Assembly (NCBI GenBank): GCA_012103575.1
Contig: WLWN01000001.1
Location: 325,792 to 389,791 of the forward strand
Source of the DNA: Kiritimatiellia bacterium
GTDB lineage: Bacteria > Verrucomicrobiota > Kiritimatiellia > WLWN01
Direction: 5' to 3'
Length of the DNA: 64,000 nt
Shown: positions 38,158 through 48,140 of the stretch, in pieces
Layout: the number at the start of each line of letters is the position of its first letter
How positions within the stretch are numbered: the first letter of the stretch is position 1
Notes under the pieces: generated by a model
Seen by the model: only the letters and a program-made list of their open reading frames with translations
What the model was told of the DNA's origin: nothing
Database searches by the model: none
Program-made: the position numbers and the translations under genes

Positions 38158-40012
38158 ATGTTCCTTAAAATAAAGCAAAGCGACTTTCATATGTATCAAC
38201 GATTTATATCTACATGGGTATGCTTTGCTCTTCTTTCCACCTTCTCCTTCGCAGAAGAAAGCGCCTCGACTTCCGATGTCCACACGGAATATTTCAATAA
38301 ACTCTATGAAGAAAGAGGGGGCCTACCCTGGCAACACGACTATCCTCCCGCAACGACCTGCAAAGAATGTCATCCAACTCACTATCGTCAATGGTCGGTC
38401 TCTCCTCATGCCTACGGGCAGATGAGCCCTGTCTTTAATGCCATGCATGCGACTATTTTTAAACGGACGAATGGATCTAATGGAGATTTCTGCATTCGTT
38501 GTCATACGCCTGTCGGAATGAATCTAGAAGAACCCGAGTTTATGAGCAATATCGATCGCCATCCAACGTCTCGAGAAGGGGTTACCTGTATTGTGTGCCA
38601 TCGGGTTAATGTTCCTTACGGAAAGATTTAGTGGCCGTTTAGCTCTAGATAAAGGGAATCTTGTCGACATTCCCGTATCGACTCCCAATAAAGATATTCG
38701 GCTGTTAGAACTGATTGGACAATATAATTTGTCTACGAACTCAGGTACTGAGTCCGGAACAAAGATCCATAAAACCGCATCTTTTTTTAAGCCTATGAGT
38801 AGTTCGGCTTTTTGTGGCACATGCCATGATGTTCTTTTATATAACGGGTTCCGGCTAGAAGAAGCCTTTAGTGAGTATAAACGTTCTCCAGCAGCCAGAA
38901 AGGGAATCACCTGTCAAGACTGTCATATGGGTGTACAACACGGCGCTTTTACAGGTGATAAAGAATCGAATTATAAAATGGATTCCATTGCCGTTGTTAA
39001 TGGGAAACCCATGCCCCCTCGAAAGTTTACCAATCATATGTTTCCCGGCCCCGATCACTCGGTAATACATCCGGGTATTTTCCCCCATAATGATGAAGCA
39101 GTTCGGGACGAGGCCGAAGATCCTGCAACGTCAAAAGGGCTGGCGACAATCCGTGAATGGTTAACGTTTGACCATGAGGCGGGTTGGGGCACAAAGAAAT
39201 TCGAGAAAACAGAGTGGAAACGAGTCAAAAAAGGCGGGTTGCGTACGCCCTTTCCAAAGCGTTGGAAAACACGTGCAGAACGTCAAAAAGCCCGTCGTAT
39301 TTTGGACAAACAGTTTGAGTTGCTCGACGAATACATGAAAGCCCGAGACGAAGTTCTTCGCAATGGGTTTCATTTAGGAGAGGTAAAGGTCATTAAAGCA
39401 ACCCGGAATAAAGGCATTGAGTTTGCCGTCGAAGTCATTAATGCAACCGAAGGACATGGTGTACTTACTGGGTTTATTGGGGAGCGAACCATTTTTCTTT
39501 AGGTAACCGTCGAAGACCTTGATGGAAACATCATTTTCAAATCCGGGGATCTTGATCCCAATGGAGATTACCGAGATAGCCATTCGCTTTATGTTCACAA
39601 TCACGAGCTTCCTCTTGATAAACAGTTATTTACCTTACAATCACGCTTTCTTACCACCAGTATTCGAGGCGGAGAACGAGAAGCCATCTTACCGATTCCT
39701 TTTTCCTTAACACCCCTGCCTTACATTAACTCACAAGCAAACGCGTCGACTCTAAAGGGGCGTCCTGATACGGCCCGCATCCATAAAAACAATATTATGC
39801 CGGGTGATAAGCGGTGGGCGACCTATAAAATACATCGGTCCGCTCTTACCGAGTCAGATCACTACAAGGCCCAGATCAAATTTATTGTAGGGATGGTTCC
39901 TATCAATTTGGTCAACGAAATTAAAGAAGTCGGTTTTGATTATGATATGACAGCCAAAGACATCGCCGAAGGCGTTGTGGGAGAGCATACTACACACTAT
40001 GGGAGAAAACGA
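38158..40012 (+). pseudogene. Multihaem c-type cytochrome, frameshift plus nonsense mutation
   Basis: Exported electron carrier with an N-terminal signal peptide (MYQRFISTWVCFALLSTFSF). Five CxxCH haem sites are visible: CKECH, CIRCH, CIVCH, CGTCH and CQDCH. One extra base near 38625 shifts the frame (GKI-stop instead of GK-FSGRLALDKG). At 39500 a TAG stands where the frame plainly continues into VTVEDLDGNIIFKSGDLDPN; a CAG to TAG change would explain it. The C-terminal part (VGFDYDMTAKDIAEGVVGEH) continues, with no stop, into the beta-barrel gene that follows. GAGG 5 bases before the ATG supports the start at 38158. Confidence 0.82.
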
Positions 40013-41866
40013 TTGAAATTGATCTATAAAACCCTGAAGGGACTTTTATTTAAAGAACATAGGTGTCCTCCCTTCCACCTGTTTGCCCTGTTGAGTCTAA
40101 TAAGCGTTAACCTATCCCTAAACACCTGGGCCGGTGGTTCAGAAACGGAATTAACTCAAGAAGCGATCCCTGTTAACCCTGAATCCGATGCGCAATGTAC
40201 GCTTCATGAGATTCACAATCTCGAAGGGTTCATCAACGTCCTCCAACAAGAAAGCAAAAAAGAACAACCGTCTCCCTCAAAACGGATTTATGCTCTTTTT
40301 AATTCATCCATAAAGACAGCGTTAGATGATGCTCCTGACAAGAGCACCTATTCACCAGAGCTGAAACATCGTGTAGTCGTTACGTTGAACAGAATCCTCC
40401 GGCGGACCAACTTATATGAGCCTGCTCCATGGAAAAATTCATCGATTAGCCAAGGATTACGCAATGCATATGACCAGACCTTTTCCGCGTTGGGTCCTGT
40501 AGACAAAGCGCGCCTCAATCGTCTTCTACTCCACAAAACCTTTCCTCTTTTTGTTCAAAAACCCACAAACCCGACCTTTCCTGATCGACCTCGCAGACTT
40601 CATCTTTTCGGTGACCGCTTTTTAGGGTCGGAAAATCTTCAAAAGGGTTTTACCCTACCCACAGATGCGGTATGGCAACCTTCTTTATTTGTGTTTGGAA
40701 CCTTTCGATCAACTATACAAACCTTTGATGGAGGTACAGATGATTCCACCTCGTTTACCGAATGGGTGAACCGGTTAGACCTCCAGTTTAACCTTGCTCT
40801 TACACCTACGGAACGGATTCTTATTGGATTTCGCCCCTTAGACGAAGCCCCAGACTTTACCGGATATCAATTTAACGATATCACTCAACGCAAGGAAGGG
40901 TTCGAAGAGTTTTTTGATGAAAGCCTTGAATCGCTTTTCTTTGAAGGTGATCTTGGCGAACTCTTTCCTTTTTTCGACCCGGGAGAGTCAAGGGGTTTAG
41001 ATCTAGGGTTTGCTATCGGTCGCCAGCCCGTTACCTTCCAAAACGGGTTTATGATCGATGACAGCATCGATGCAATTGGTCTCACAAAAAATAACCTATT
41101 TTTTCCTAAATCTTCAAACCTGCGAATAAACACCCTTTACGGGTGGAACGACATAAATAGAACAGGTAGCATGGAAGATAACAAAGCCGAGGTGTTTGGA
41201 CTATTTTCTTCTACAGACTTTCAAAAAACCTCCATGGACCTCGATATTGCTTATGTTGATTCCGACAGACAAGAATCCTCAAACCCCGATGATCGATTTG
41301 GTGGTGATAGTTTACACCTGGGTTTAGGGTTTATACAACGTGTAGGGCTCTATAACACGAGTCTCCGAATTAATACGTCCATAACCGATGAACCCAGCAG
41401 CTCTGTTGATGAAGGGACCCTTTTTTTTGCCGATGTTTCTTATACACCGGCATACTCTGAAAACCTCGTCTACATAACCCTTTTTTATGCTTTAGATCAC
41501 TACTCCGCCCTGGCTCGCCGTGCAACCGCACAAGGCCCTTTAGGGCCCGCAGGCATTTTATTTGCTGGTTCAGGAATTGGTCGAATTGGGGCGCCCCTAG
41601 ACAATACGGCTCAAGATGTAGCTGGAAGCGCTATTGGGTATCAAATGTTCTTTAACCATACACGCTCCCAACTCATTGCCGAATTAGGAGGTCGTTTTGA
41701 TACGACGGAAACAACATCTGCATTTGGAGATGCCATAGGGGTTGGGCTACAATTTCAGCATGCGCTAGGACAGCATTACATTTTCCGTATTGACGGAGCA
41801 CTTGCTTCCGTAGAAACGGGGAATACTCGTTATTCTGCGGGGACTGGACTTACCATACAGTTTTAG
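40013..41866 (+). CDS. Outer-membrane beta-barrel linked to the cytochrome
   Basis: 617 residues from a TTG at 40013, preceded by GGGAG at 7 bases, giving MKLIYKTLKG and a hydrophobic signal segment (FHLFALLSLISVNLSLNTWA). A long periplasmic region is followed by alternating beta strands and a C-terminal Phe (GTGLTIQF), as expected for outer-membrane proteins. No stop separates it from the cytochrome frame upstream (open back to 39503), so it could also be translated as a run-on. Pairing of a multihaem cytochrome and a barrel recalls porin-cytochrome conduits for transmembrane electron transfer; that role is inference. No named family recognised. Confidence 0.6.
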   Translation: MKLIYKTLKGLLFKEHRCPPFHLFALLSLISVNLSLNTWAGGSETELTQEAIPVNPESDAQCTLHEIHNLEGFINVLQQESKKEQPSPSKRIYALFNSSIKTALDDAPDKSTYSPELKHRVVVTLNRILRRTNLYEPAPWKNSSISQGLRNAYDQTFSALGPVDKARLNRLLLHKTFPLFVQKPTNPTFPDRPRRLHLFGDRFLGSENLQKGFTLPTDAVWQPSLFVFGTFRSTIQTFDGGTDDSTSFTEWVNRLDLQFNLALTPTERILIGFRPLDEAPDFTGYQFNDITQRKEGFEEFFDESLESLFFEGDLGELFPFFDPGESRGLDLGFAIGRQPVTFQNGFMIDDSIDAIGLTKNNLFFPKSSNLRINTLYGWNDINRTGSMEDNKAEVFGLFSSTDFQKTSMDLDIAYVDSDRQESSNPDDRFGGDSLHLGLGFIQRVGLYNTSLRINTSITDEPSSSVDEGTLFFADVSYTPAYSENLVYITLFYALDHYSALARRATAQGPLGPAGILFAGSGIGRIGAPLDNTAQDVAGSAIGYQMFFNHTRSQLIAELGGRFDTTETTSAFGDAIGVGLQFQHALGQHYIFRIDGALASVETGNTRYSAGTGLTIQF

Positions 41867-41874
41867 CCCGCAGG

Positions 41875-43557
41875 CTATTTTTCTCCAGCTAACGCTTCGG
41901 CAATATTAAGGCTATGGTCTTTCATGCGCCGATAGGCAGTAAGCATGTCCATAAACGTTAAACTTTTAAGAGGGAGCACCTTCTCTTCCCGTAGCCTTTC
42001 TTGGTGTCGGCCTCGGAAGTCCTTTACCAGATGCGTTATGGCTTCTGAGTATGTATGCGCGCGACTTAGGATATCGGCGTTTTCTTCTTCAATGGCTTGT
42101 GTGATCAGAATGATATAATCATTGACTTGATCATGGAGCTCTAAAATTTCTTTTCGACCGGCTTCAGACAGATCCAGATCGTCTTTGCGAAGTCTAATAT
42201 ATAATTTTAAAACATTGTTAATGTAATCGCTAATGGATTCATATTCATCGGCCATGCGAAGTTGCTTTCGTGTTTCATTGGTTAATTCATAGGTGACCCG
42301 TCCAGAGAGGAGTTTGCTTAAGAAAAGAGTGATTTCTTTTTGTACATTATCTAAAACTTCTTCTTGATGGAAAACATGGCGTATTTGTTTTTGGTCCAAT
42401 TTGCTGTCTGCCAAGATCTCTTTGAGTTGATTCATCATTTTTTCGACACGGTATCCCATGGATAAAATTTCTTTTTTGGACTGTGCAATGCCTAGGCCGG
42501 GGGTATTCAGCATCCGAATATCCGTGTAGATCAAATGAGGGGTCTCCTTCACGTCTTTATCGGGCGCTAAGAAGGTTACGAATTTTGCGAGGTACGGCAG
42601 AAAAGGAACGAAAATAAATGTATTAACAACATTAAAAAGGGTATGGGTTAAGGCAATAGCGGGTAATATATAGGGAAACGTTTCTGTTCCATCTTGGGTT
42701 ATCATCAGGTTCGGATTATAGCCGATGATTTTTTGTATAGTAGTGATATATAGAGAAAATATAGACGTTATCCATAAGACCCCGATGACATTAAAAAAGA
42801 TATGAGCATAAGCCGCGCGTTTTGCATTTGTTGTAGCCCCCAAAGAGGCCAGAAAGGCGGTAATGGTCGTTCCAATATTTTCTCCAAGAACCAGTGCGGC
42901 CGCGGTTTCGTAACCAATAATACCTGTTTTTGCAAGCCCCATGGTAATGCCTAAGGTAGCGGAGGAAGACTGGACAATAAACGTAAGTATACATCCCGCC
43001 AAAGCGCATTTTAGTACACCGAGATACGAGGTTGCTTGAAAAGTTTGAAACCAGTATAAAAATTGGGGTTCCGTTCGAATGGGTTTGAGACCATTGCTCA
43101 TCAGTTCTAATCCAAAAAAGATCATGCCGACCCCCATCAGAAACATACCCGTATATCGCAAACGTTCCCGACGGGAGAATAAGAACAGAAACGCAGAAAG
43201 GCCTAGAATGGGCAGTCCATATTTACCGATTTTAAGGGTAAGAATCCATCCGGTAATCGTGGTCCCAATATTTGCGCCTAAAATAACCCCTATGGCTTGT
43301 TTCAACGTCATAAAACTACTGTTGACAAGCCCAACCACCATCACTGTTGTAATAGAGCTAGACTGAACTACACAGGTGACTAATGTTCCTACCCCAACGG
43401 CGAGGAGTCGATTATCCGTCACATGCCCAATAAGTTTTCGAAGTCGATTGCCCGCCACGGCCTGAAGACCTTCAGACATATTTTTTATGCCAAGCAAAAA
43501 AATGCCTAATCCGCCGATAAGGCTTATGAGTACCTTGAAAATTAAATCAATATCCAT
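41875..43557 (-). CDS. Na+/phosphate cotransporter family protein with PhoU-like tail
   Basis: 560-residue membrane protein of the NptA/YjbB type. Two inverted Na/Pi repeats carry the QSSS motif: VVQSSSITTVMVVGL and IVQSSSATLGITMGLAKTG, each followed by GANIGTT or GENIGTT. After ~10 membrane helices comes a helical PhoU-like domain (from about residue 340, IAQSKKEILSMGYRVEKMM), thought to regulate phosphate transport. Start at 43557 (MDIDLIFK) is preceded by ggagg; the frame is open to 43605 but without that signal. Confidence 0.9.
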   Translation of the reverse strand: MDIDLIFKVLISLIGGLGIFLLGIKNMSEGLQAVAGNRLRKLIGHVTDNRLLAVGVGTLVTCVVQSSSITTVMVVGLVNSSFMTLKQAIGVILGANIGTTITGWILTLKIGKYGLPILGLSAFLFLFSRRERLRYTGMFLMGVGMIFFGLELMSNGLKPIRTEPQFLYWFQTFQATSYLGVLKCALAGCILTFIVQSSSATLGITMGLAKTGIIGYETAAALVLGENIGTTITAFLASLGATTNAKRAAYAHIFFNVIGVLWITSIFSLYITTIQKIIGYNPNLMITQDGTETFPYILPAIALTHTLFNVVNTFIFVPFLPYLAKFVTFLAPDKDVKETPHLIYTDIRMLNTPGLGIAQSKKEILSMGYRVEKMMNQLKEILADSKLDQKQIRHVFHQEEVLDNVQKEITLFLSKLLSGRVTYELTNETRKQLRMADEYESISDYINNVLKLYIRLRKDDLDLSEAGRKEILELHDQVNDYIILITQAIEEENADILSRAHTYSEAITHLVKDFRGRHQERLREEKVLPLKSLTFMDMLTAYRRMKDHSLNIAEALAGEK

Positions 43558-43684
43558 CACGTCCTCCATTTCAGGTTTAACGGGAGGGTACTTGTACCTT
43601 CTCAAATGGCAAGCTTTTTATACTTTCCTTGCAGAGCTTATATTTCTTGCTCACAACCATCTTTTTTGTTTAACTAGGATTGTT

Positions 43685-44366
43685 GTGAAAATCGGATTTC
43701 CAGATAAAAAAGCGCTTATTGTCACTCTGAGCGTACATCAAGAGATGGTCGAAAACTTTGTTTCTTTCGGACGTATGTAGCCATGACATCGAAAGCCCCG
43801 GTTGCATACACCTAAATGAACATCGTATCCAGCTAGAAGTCCTCGCCGGAGATCCTCGCTTAAATCCTGCGTGGGATGCAACGCTTCGCAAGGCCGATGG
43901 CATGATCTTCCTTGTTCGGTTTTTGGACTTTATATCCCTCGATAAAACAAAAGCGATTTATAATCATTTCCCAAAGGACAAAGTCGTTCCGTTATTGGTG
44001 CTCATATGTCGGACAGAAGGCGAATGTGAAACCAAAATTAGCTGTATTCATTGTGGTCAAAAATTATGGATTCGCGATGCAGACGTTGGGAAAAAAGGGA
44101 AATGCTCCAATTGTAAAGATTCCTTTACGTTGCGCTCTCAAGAAACCATTATAAGAGATCAACTTAAAATTTCTGACAGCATTCCCATCAACAGAATCAT
44201 TCAAGGAAATCAAGAGTTATGCAGGAATGCCCTCTCCTCCTTTATTGGAGAGTCCGCAGCCCTCATTAAATCATCGAGTGAAAAGATTAACCCCGAAGTT
44301 CTGAAGCAAACAACAGCCCGAGTAGAGATACAAGCGGAAGATTTTGGGAACCCTCAAAACCTATAA
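43685..44366 (+). pseudogene. MJ0042-type zinc-ribbon protein with possible GTPase-like N-terminus, frameshifted
   Basis: The first frame from GTG 43685 reads VKIGFPDKKALIVTLSVHQE and ends at 43780. The main frame, 43758-44366, has LEVLAGDPRLNPAWDATLRK and then ADGMIFLVRFLDFISLDK, resembling the switch region of small GTPases. An MJ0042-like finger follows (CIHCGQKLWIRDADVGKKGK, CSNCKDSFTL), common in PVC proteins. No P-loop is visible. The two frames join near 43760 with a one-base shift. The C-terminal ~70 residues are helical. Function unknown. Confidence 0.5.
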
Positions 44367-44738
44367 ATTCAGCTGGAGTCGGTATAGTCCTAACCTGGAA
44401 CTTTAAACACATTGTTCACTATGAAAAGGACATTTGATTATGTAAAAATGAAAAACGAGGTTTATCGTTGGAGCAGCACAGAAAACAGATGCAAGAGCGT
44501 GTATCAAAAGATACAATTATAGGACCATGGCTGAAAAAACTAGAAAGACAAAAAGTCATGGCCTAATAGCATGGAGAGATGAGGTTGTCCCTCAAATTTG
44601 GTTGTGACTATGCCGCTCCAGTTTCTATCATGGCGGTCCTTTGAGATTTCTTGATGGAAATGTTAAAAGGATTGTGAACCCCTAATGAATTTAAGGTATA
44701 GTCACAGAGCGTGTGAAGTTTGAATGTGGAGGTTTGAT
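44367..44738. other. Intergenic region with a possible 32-residue ORF
   Basis: 372 bp. A short frame from TTG 44468 to 44566 reads like a charged coiled peptide (EQHRKQMQERVSKDTIIGPW, then LKKLERQKVMA), but it has no clear ribosome site and may be a remnant. Nothing else is recognisable; the ribosome site (ggagg) of the next gene lies at the end. Confidence 0.35.
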
Positions 44739-45230
44739 ATGGATAAAGAAATAGATCGTCCTGAGTTTATGAAGGAGTTAGCTAAACTATCTTTGCTAAC
44801 CGCTGCATCCATTCAAGTGACGGGGTGTGAAGACGAAAAGTATGACGCGATTTTGACGGTGGATGAAGAGGGAGAATTGACGATAAATGATATTGTTGCG
44901 ACGAATGAACAAATTCAAGTCACCTCGTCGGGAAGTACAACGTCAAATAGTTCATCGGGCAGCACAAATGGTTCGAGCGGGAGTGGATCATCCGGCGGAG
45001 GGGGGACACAGAGTTGTCCGCCTTCTTCATGTTCTCAAGTAGCTAATTTTCATACACATACTTGTTCTGTTTCAGGGTCTACTTCTATCAAGCTTAATTG
45101 TTTTGGCGGGCATACTCACACCGTTACCTTAAGTAGTTCGGATTTGCAAAATTTGTGTCAAAGTGCATCTGTAACAAAAACGTCCAGTATCGATCAAGGC
45201 CATAGTCATGCTGTGACAATTAGCGTATAA
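44739..45230 (+). CDS. His-rich putative lipoprotein with GHxHxV motifs
   Basis: About 163 residues from the ATG at 44739, with ggagg 8 bases upstream. The N-terminus (RPEFMKELAKLSLLTAASIQ, VTGC) looks like a Tat-like leader lacking the twin Arg and ends in a lipobox, so it is probably a lipoprotein. A Ser/Gly linker (SSGSGSSGGGG) leads to a Cys/His-rich domain: FHTHTC, GGHTHTVTLSSSDLQNL, DQGHSHAVTISV. The repeated GHxHxV pattern suggests metal or redox cofactor binding. It begins a run of five same-strand envelope/redox genes (44739-47991). No function known to me. Confidence 0.65.
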   Translation: MDKEIDRPEFMKELAKLSLLTAASIQVTGCEDEKYDAILTVDEEGELTINDIVATNEQIQVTSSGSTTSNSSSGSTNGSSGSGSSGGGGTQSCPPSSCSQVANFHTHTCSVSGSTSIKLNCFGGHTHTVTLSSSDLQNLCQSASVTKTSSIDQGHSHAVTISV

Positions 45231-45248
45231 ACGCAGGAGCAAAATCAA

Positions 45249-46148
45249 GTGATCAAAACCATCAATCCATTTTTTTTGAGTAGTGTTCTTTGCTTATGCA
45301 TTAATCTTTCAATAGGTAAGGTGAGTGCCAATGAAGAAGAACTTAATTTTGAAGTAACGGACGCTGGAGAGATGGAATATTCCGATCGTGACGTGCTTCG
45401 CAGAGATGCGAGTGATCAGGCGCGTATTGAACGATCTATATCTTTACCGTTACCAAGGACGCTTCGTAAAGGGAGTATGCAATATAGCATTGAGCATCGT
45501 AATCGAACGTCTGTTGATGAAGAACCTTTTCATAATTTTTTCGGATTTGATGCCGGCGACGTAAAGATTGGATTTGGATTGAGTTATGGAGTGTTAAATA
45601 ATTTAGACGTGGGGGTGCGGCGTTTAAATGGAACAGTAGAACGGTTTGATACCTACCAATTTAGTTCTCGGCTACAATTGTTAAGCGAGACAACTCACGC
45701 TCTTGATCTTGCTTTGTTGGGCGGGAGTTCTCTTTATACGATTAGAGATGATACGGATGCGTGGAGTGGGTTTAGATCGCTTCTGGTGGGGCGTAGCTTT
45801 TTTAAACGGTTTTATTTTAGCAGCGGTGTTCTTTATCACGATAATTCAACCGCTCGCGAAAAGACAGCTGGGGATGAGAAAGATAGTACCGCGATTATGG
45901 GTGCTGCTATCTTGCGTTTAACAGATCGCCTTTTATTTTCTGCTGAATGGAGTGCGCCTGTAGCGGGATATGAAGCGAGTTCGACAGCGTGGGCGGGTGC
46001 TTTAAAATTTGTTACGCATGGGCATACCTTTAGTTTGGTCGGTGCGAATACTCAGTATATGACGCTGGACGGTTTAGCTGCCGGCACTTCTTTTGATGAT
46101 GATGAAGTTGTAATTGGGTTTAGTATTACCCGTGAATTTTTGTTATAG
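45249..46148 (+). CDS. Outer-membrane beta-barrel (DUF5777-like)
   Basis: 299 residues with a signal peptide (MIKTINPFFLSSVLCLCINL, then SIGKVSAN) and alternating amphipathic strands: GSMQYSIEHRNRTSVDEEPF, FFGFDAGDVKIGFGLSYGV, NLDVGVRRLNGTVERFDTYQ, HTFSLVGANTQYMTLDG and ending SITREFLL. The pattern resembles the DUF5777 family of small barrels. A low-complexity acidic stretch follows the signal. 18 bp after the His-rich gene and 8 bp before the Rieske gene, so almost certainly in one operon. Confidence 0.65.
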   Translation: MIKTINPFFLSSVLCLCINLSIGKVSANEEELNFEVTDAGEMEYSDRDVLRRDASDQARIERSISLPLPRTLRKGSMQYSIEHRNRTSVDEEPFHNFFGFDAGDVKIGFGLSYGVLNNLDVGVRRLNGTVERFDTYQFSSRLQLLSETTHALDLALLGGSSLYTIRDDTDAWSGFRSLLVGRSFFKRFYFSSGVLYHDNSTAREKTAGDEKDSTAIMGAAILRLTDRLLFSAEWSAPVAGYEASSTAWAGALKFVTHGHTFSLVGANTQYMTLDGLAAGTSFDDDEVVIGFSITREFLL

Positions 46149-46156
46149 AAAACCCT

Positions 46157-46624
46157 ATGAAAGATTCCCAACAGGATATGCCGACCTCTGGAGAATGCTC
46201 GCGACGAGCTTTTTCTCAGCGAATGTTGTTTTTTGGAATTGGGACGACGCTGTCTTCTCTCTTCGCTCCTTTGACCCGAGCGGAAGAAGATTTTCCTAAG
46301 ATAACAATTCCTGCATCGAAGATGCCTTCCCAGCTCAAAACAGAGAAGGGGGGCGTTATGCTCAAGATTAAAGGGAAGAAGGTTCTGCTTATACGTACAG
46401 GACCTAAAACCATGTCTGCTTTGGTTCCGGAATGTACCCATAAGAAATGCCAAGTCCTTTATAAAAGAGAGTGGGGAGAAATCTGGTGTAAGTGTCATGG
46501 TTCAAAATATGATATTTATGGAAACGTGATTAAGCCTCCAGCTCCCAAAAATCTGCCGCAATGTCCAATAACTTTTACTGATGAAAAGATTGTTTTGGAA
46601 CTTCGGCCGGCTCCTGATATATAA
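46157..46624 (+). CDS. Rieske 2Fe-2S protein, Tat-exported
   Basis: 155 residues. Twin-arginine leader SRRAFSQRMLFFGIGTTLSS exports a folded protein. The cluster motifs are CTHKKC and CKCHGS, with the two Cys and two His ligands of a Rieske centre; the normal GCPCHG region is CKCHGS here. It ends PITFTDEKIVLEL. No cytochrome b gene is adjacent, so this is not a classic bc1 Rieske. It may pass electrons between the neighbouring membrane protein and periplasmic partners. Confidence 0.88.
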   Translation: MKDSQQDMPTSGECSRRAFSQRMLFFGIGTTLSSLFAPLTRAEEDFPKITIPASKMPSQLKTEKGGVMLKIKGKKVLLIRTGPKTMSALVPECTHKKCQVLYKREWGEIWCKCHGSKYDIYGNVIKPPAPKNLPQCPITFTDEKIVLELRPAPDI

Positions 46625-46702
46625 TGTTTTAGGGTGTAAACTAAACGAAGATTAGAAATGCAAATCCCCCAACCCCGAAAGAGTTTTGGACAGGATTACA
46701 GG

Positions 46703-47353
46703 ATGGATAGGATAAAAGATAGTCCAGTTTATATGATTTCATTTAAAACAGTTTGGTTAGGGCTTCTCTGCGCTAGTTATTTTTTGATCCTTTTCTTGTC
46801 ACCGATAAACGTGTATACAGATTCGCCATTTTCTGTAGGTTCAGATGATAGCATTGAAGTGATAGAGGATTTTAAAATCATGGATGATTCCGAGACTACC
46901 GTGTCATCTTTTAAAATCGCTGTTTTCTTCGGTCGTATTCATGTGATCCTGATTCATTTCCCTGTTGCGTGGCTATTTTTAACGGCTCTTGTAACGCTGG
47001 CAAAAGTGAAATGGCCTGGGGAGGTCGGATCATGGGATCTATTTTTGCTGGTGGGGACGACTCTTGTTTTTATTCCTGCGTTGGCTTCAGGGTGGGTTCA
47101 TCATTTGCATATATCGAATCCTGATGATGTTGGGGTTTTGTTGAGTCGACATAAGTTTTTTGCATTTACTACGTTTGGATTTGTGTTAACCGCACTGATA
47201 GCTCGGTGTCAGGCTGAGAAGAAAAATAAACCGAGTTTATGTCGAGTCTCCATGTGTCTTGTTCTTATGGCTGCGCTTTTTGTGGGGCTCACGGGTCATT
47301 TGGGTGGATCAATGGTTTTCGGCGCAGAGTATCTTAATCCTTTCGCATTTTGA
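46703..47353 (+). CDS. DUF2231-like membrane protein
   Basis: About 216 residues from ATG 46703; an ATG at 46658 would add 15 polar residues. The first membrane helix (VWLGLLCASYFLILFL) is followed by a periplasmic segment, then FGRIHVILIHFPVAWLFLTA. Three more helices and a final GHLGGSMVFGAEYLNPFAF complete it. The HxxxxHFP and GHLGG patterns match DUF2231-type proteins, which often sit beside Rieske and cytochrome genes and may bind haem through the conserved His residues (inference). Ends one base into the msrA start. Confidence 0.7.
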   Translation: MDRIKDSPVYMISFKTVWLGLLCASYFLILFLSPINVYTDSPFSVGSDDSIEVIEDFKIMDDSETTVSSFKIAVFFGRIHVILIHFPVAWLFLTALVTLAKVKWPGEVGSWDLFLLVGTTLVFIPALASGWVHHLHISNPDDVGVLLSRHKFFAFTTFGFVLTALIARCQAEKKNKPSLCRVSMCLVLMAALFVGLTGHLGGSMVFGAEYLNPFAF

Positions 47354-47991
47354 TGATGACGACCTTTAACCAAGATCCGTCGAGTTCATCTGGTTCAGCG
47401 CTTGCTGCGTTTGGCGCGGGTTGTTTTTGGTGTATTGAGGCGGTATACGAGAAAATAAAAGGGGTGCTATCTGTTCGATCAGGCTATATGGGTGGCCATA
47501 CCCAATCTCCAACGTACAGGGAGGTTTGTTCTGGAACAACAGGTCATGCTGAGGTTATCCAAATCATGTATGATCCTGATAAAATCGACTATGAAAAGTT
47601 GCTGGATATTTTCTGGAAAGCGCATGATCCCACGCAGCTCAACCGACAGGGTGGAGACATGGGGACTCAGTATCGGTCGGCCATTTTTTATTATAATGAT
47701 GAACAAAAAAATATCGCTGAAAGATCAAAAAACACGTTGAATGATTCGGGTCAGCTCAAACATCGGGTTGTTACGGAAATTGTAGAGGCCTCTCCATTTT
47801 ATGAGGCGGAAGCGGAACATCAAAAGTATTATTTAAACAATCCAGGAGCCCCATACTGTATATTTAATATTAAACCTAAACTCGGGAAATTGGGGGTTGG
47901 AAAAATAAAAGAGAGTTTTTTTCAGTTAGCCCTTGCATCTAAAAAAAAAGTCGGTATAAATGCCGCTTACTTTTGTGTCAGAAAGACTTAA
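47353..47991 (+). CDS. msrA: Peptide-methionine (S)-S-oxide reductase
   Basis: Repairs oxidised methionine using a catalytic Cys. About 212 residues; GAGCFWCIEAVYEKIKGV carries the active-site GCFWC, then SGYMGGHTQSPTYREVCSGT and AEVIQIMYDP follow. HDPTQLNRQGGDMGTQYRSA and FYEAEAEHQKYY complete the family pattern. The C-terminus has extra residues. The start overlaps the previous stop (TGATG), so it is translationally coupled. No signal peptide, so cytoplasmic. Its place at the end of a redox operon fits repair of oxidative damage. Confidence 0.94.
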   Translation: MMTTFNQDPSSSSGSALAAFGAGCFWCIEAVYEKIKGVLSVRSGYMGGHTQSPTYREVCSGTTGHAEVIQIMYDPDKIDYEKLLDIFWKAHDPTQLNRQGGDMGTQYRSAIFYYNDEQKNIAERSKNTLNDSGQLKHRVVTEIVEASPFYEAEAEHQKYYLNNPGAPYCIFNIKPKLGKLGVGKIKESFFQLALASKKKVGINAAYFCVRKT

Positions 47992-48018
47992 ATTTGATTT
48001 ATTTTTAGATTTATTCTG

Positions 48019-48047
48019 TTGACAGAGACTGCGAAAGAAGATCTAAT
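48019..48047 (+). promoter_or_regulatory. rRNA operon promoter
   Basis: TTGACA at 48019-48024 and TCTAAT at 48042-48047 with a 17-bp spacer, close to the housekeeping sigma consensus. About 290 bp upstream of 16S. Confidence 0.75.
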
Positions 48048-48140
48048 GTAGATTTTGAGTCGCAAAAGATCAAATTCAAAGATTAAGGATTTTGCTGAAT
48101 CTGAAACGGTGTTTTGGAATCCTCAATCTTCGAATTTAGT

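Noticed and set aside
39500..39502. TAG as programmed readthrough between cytochrome parts
   Set aside because: A separate frameshift lies upstream, so mutation (CAG to TAG) is simpler.
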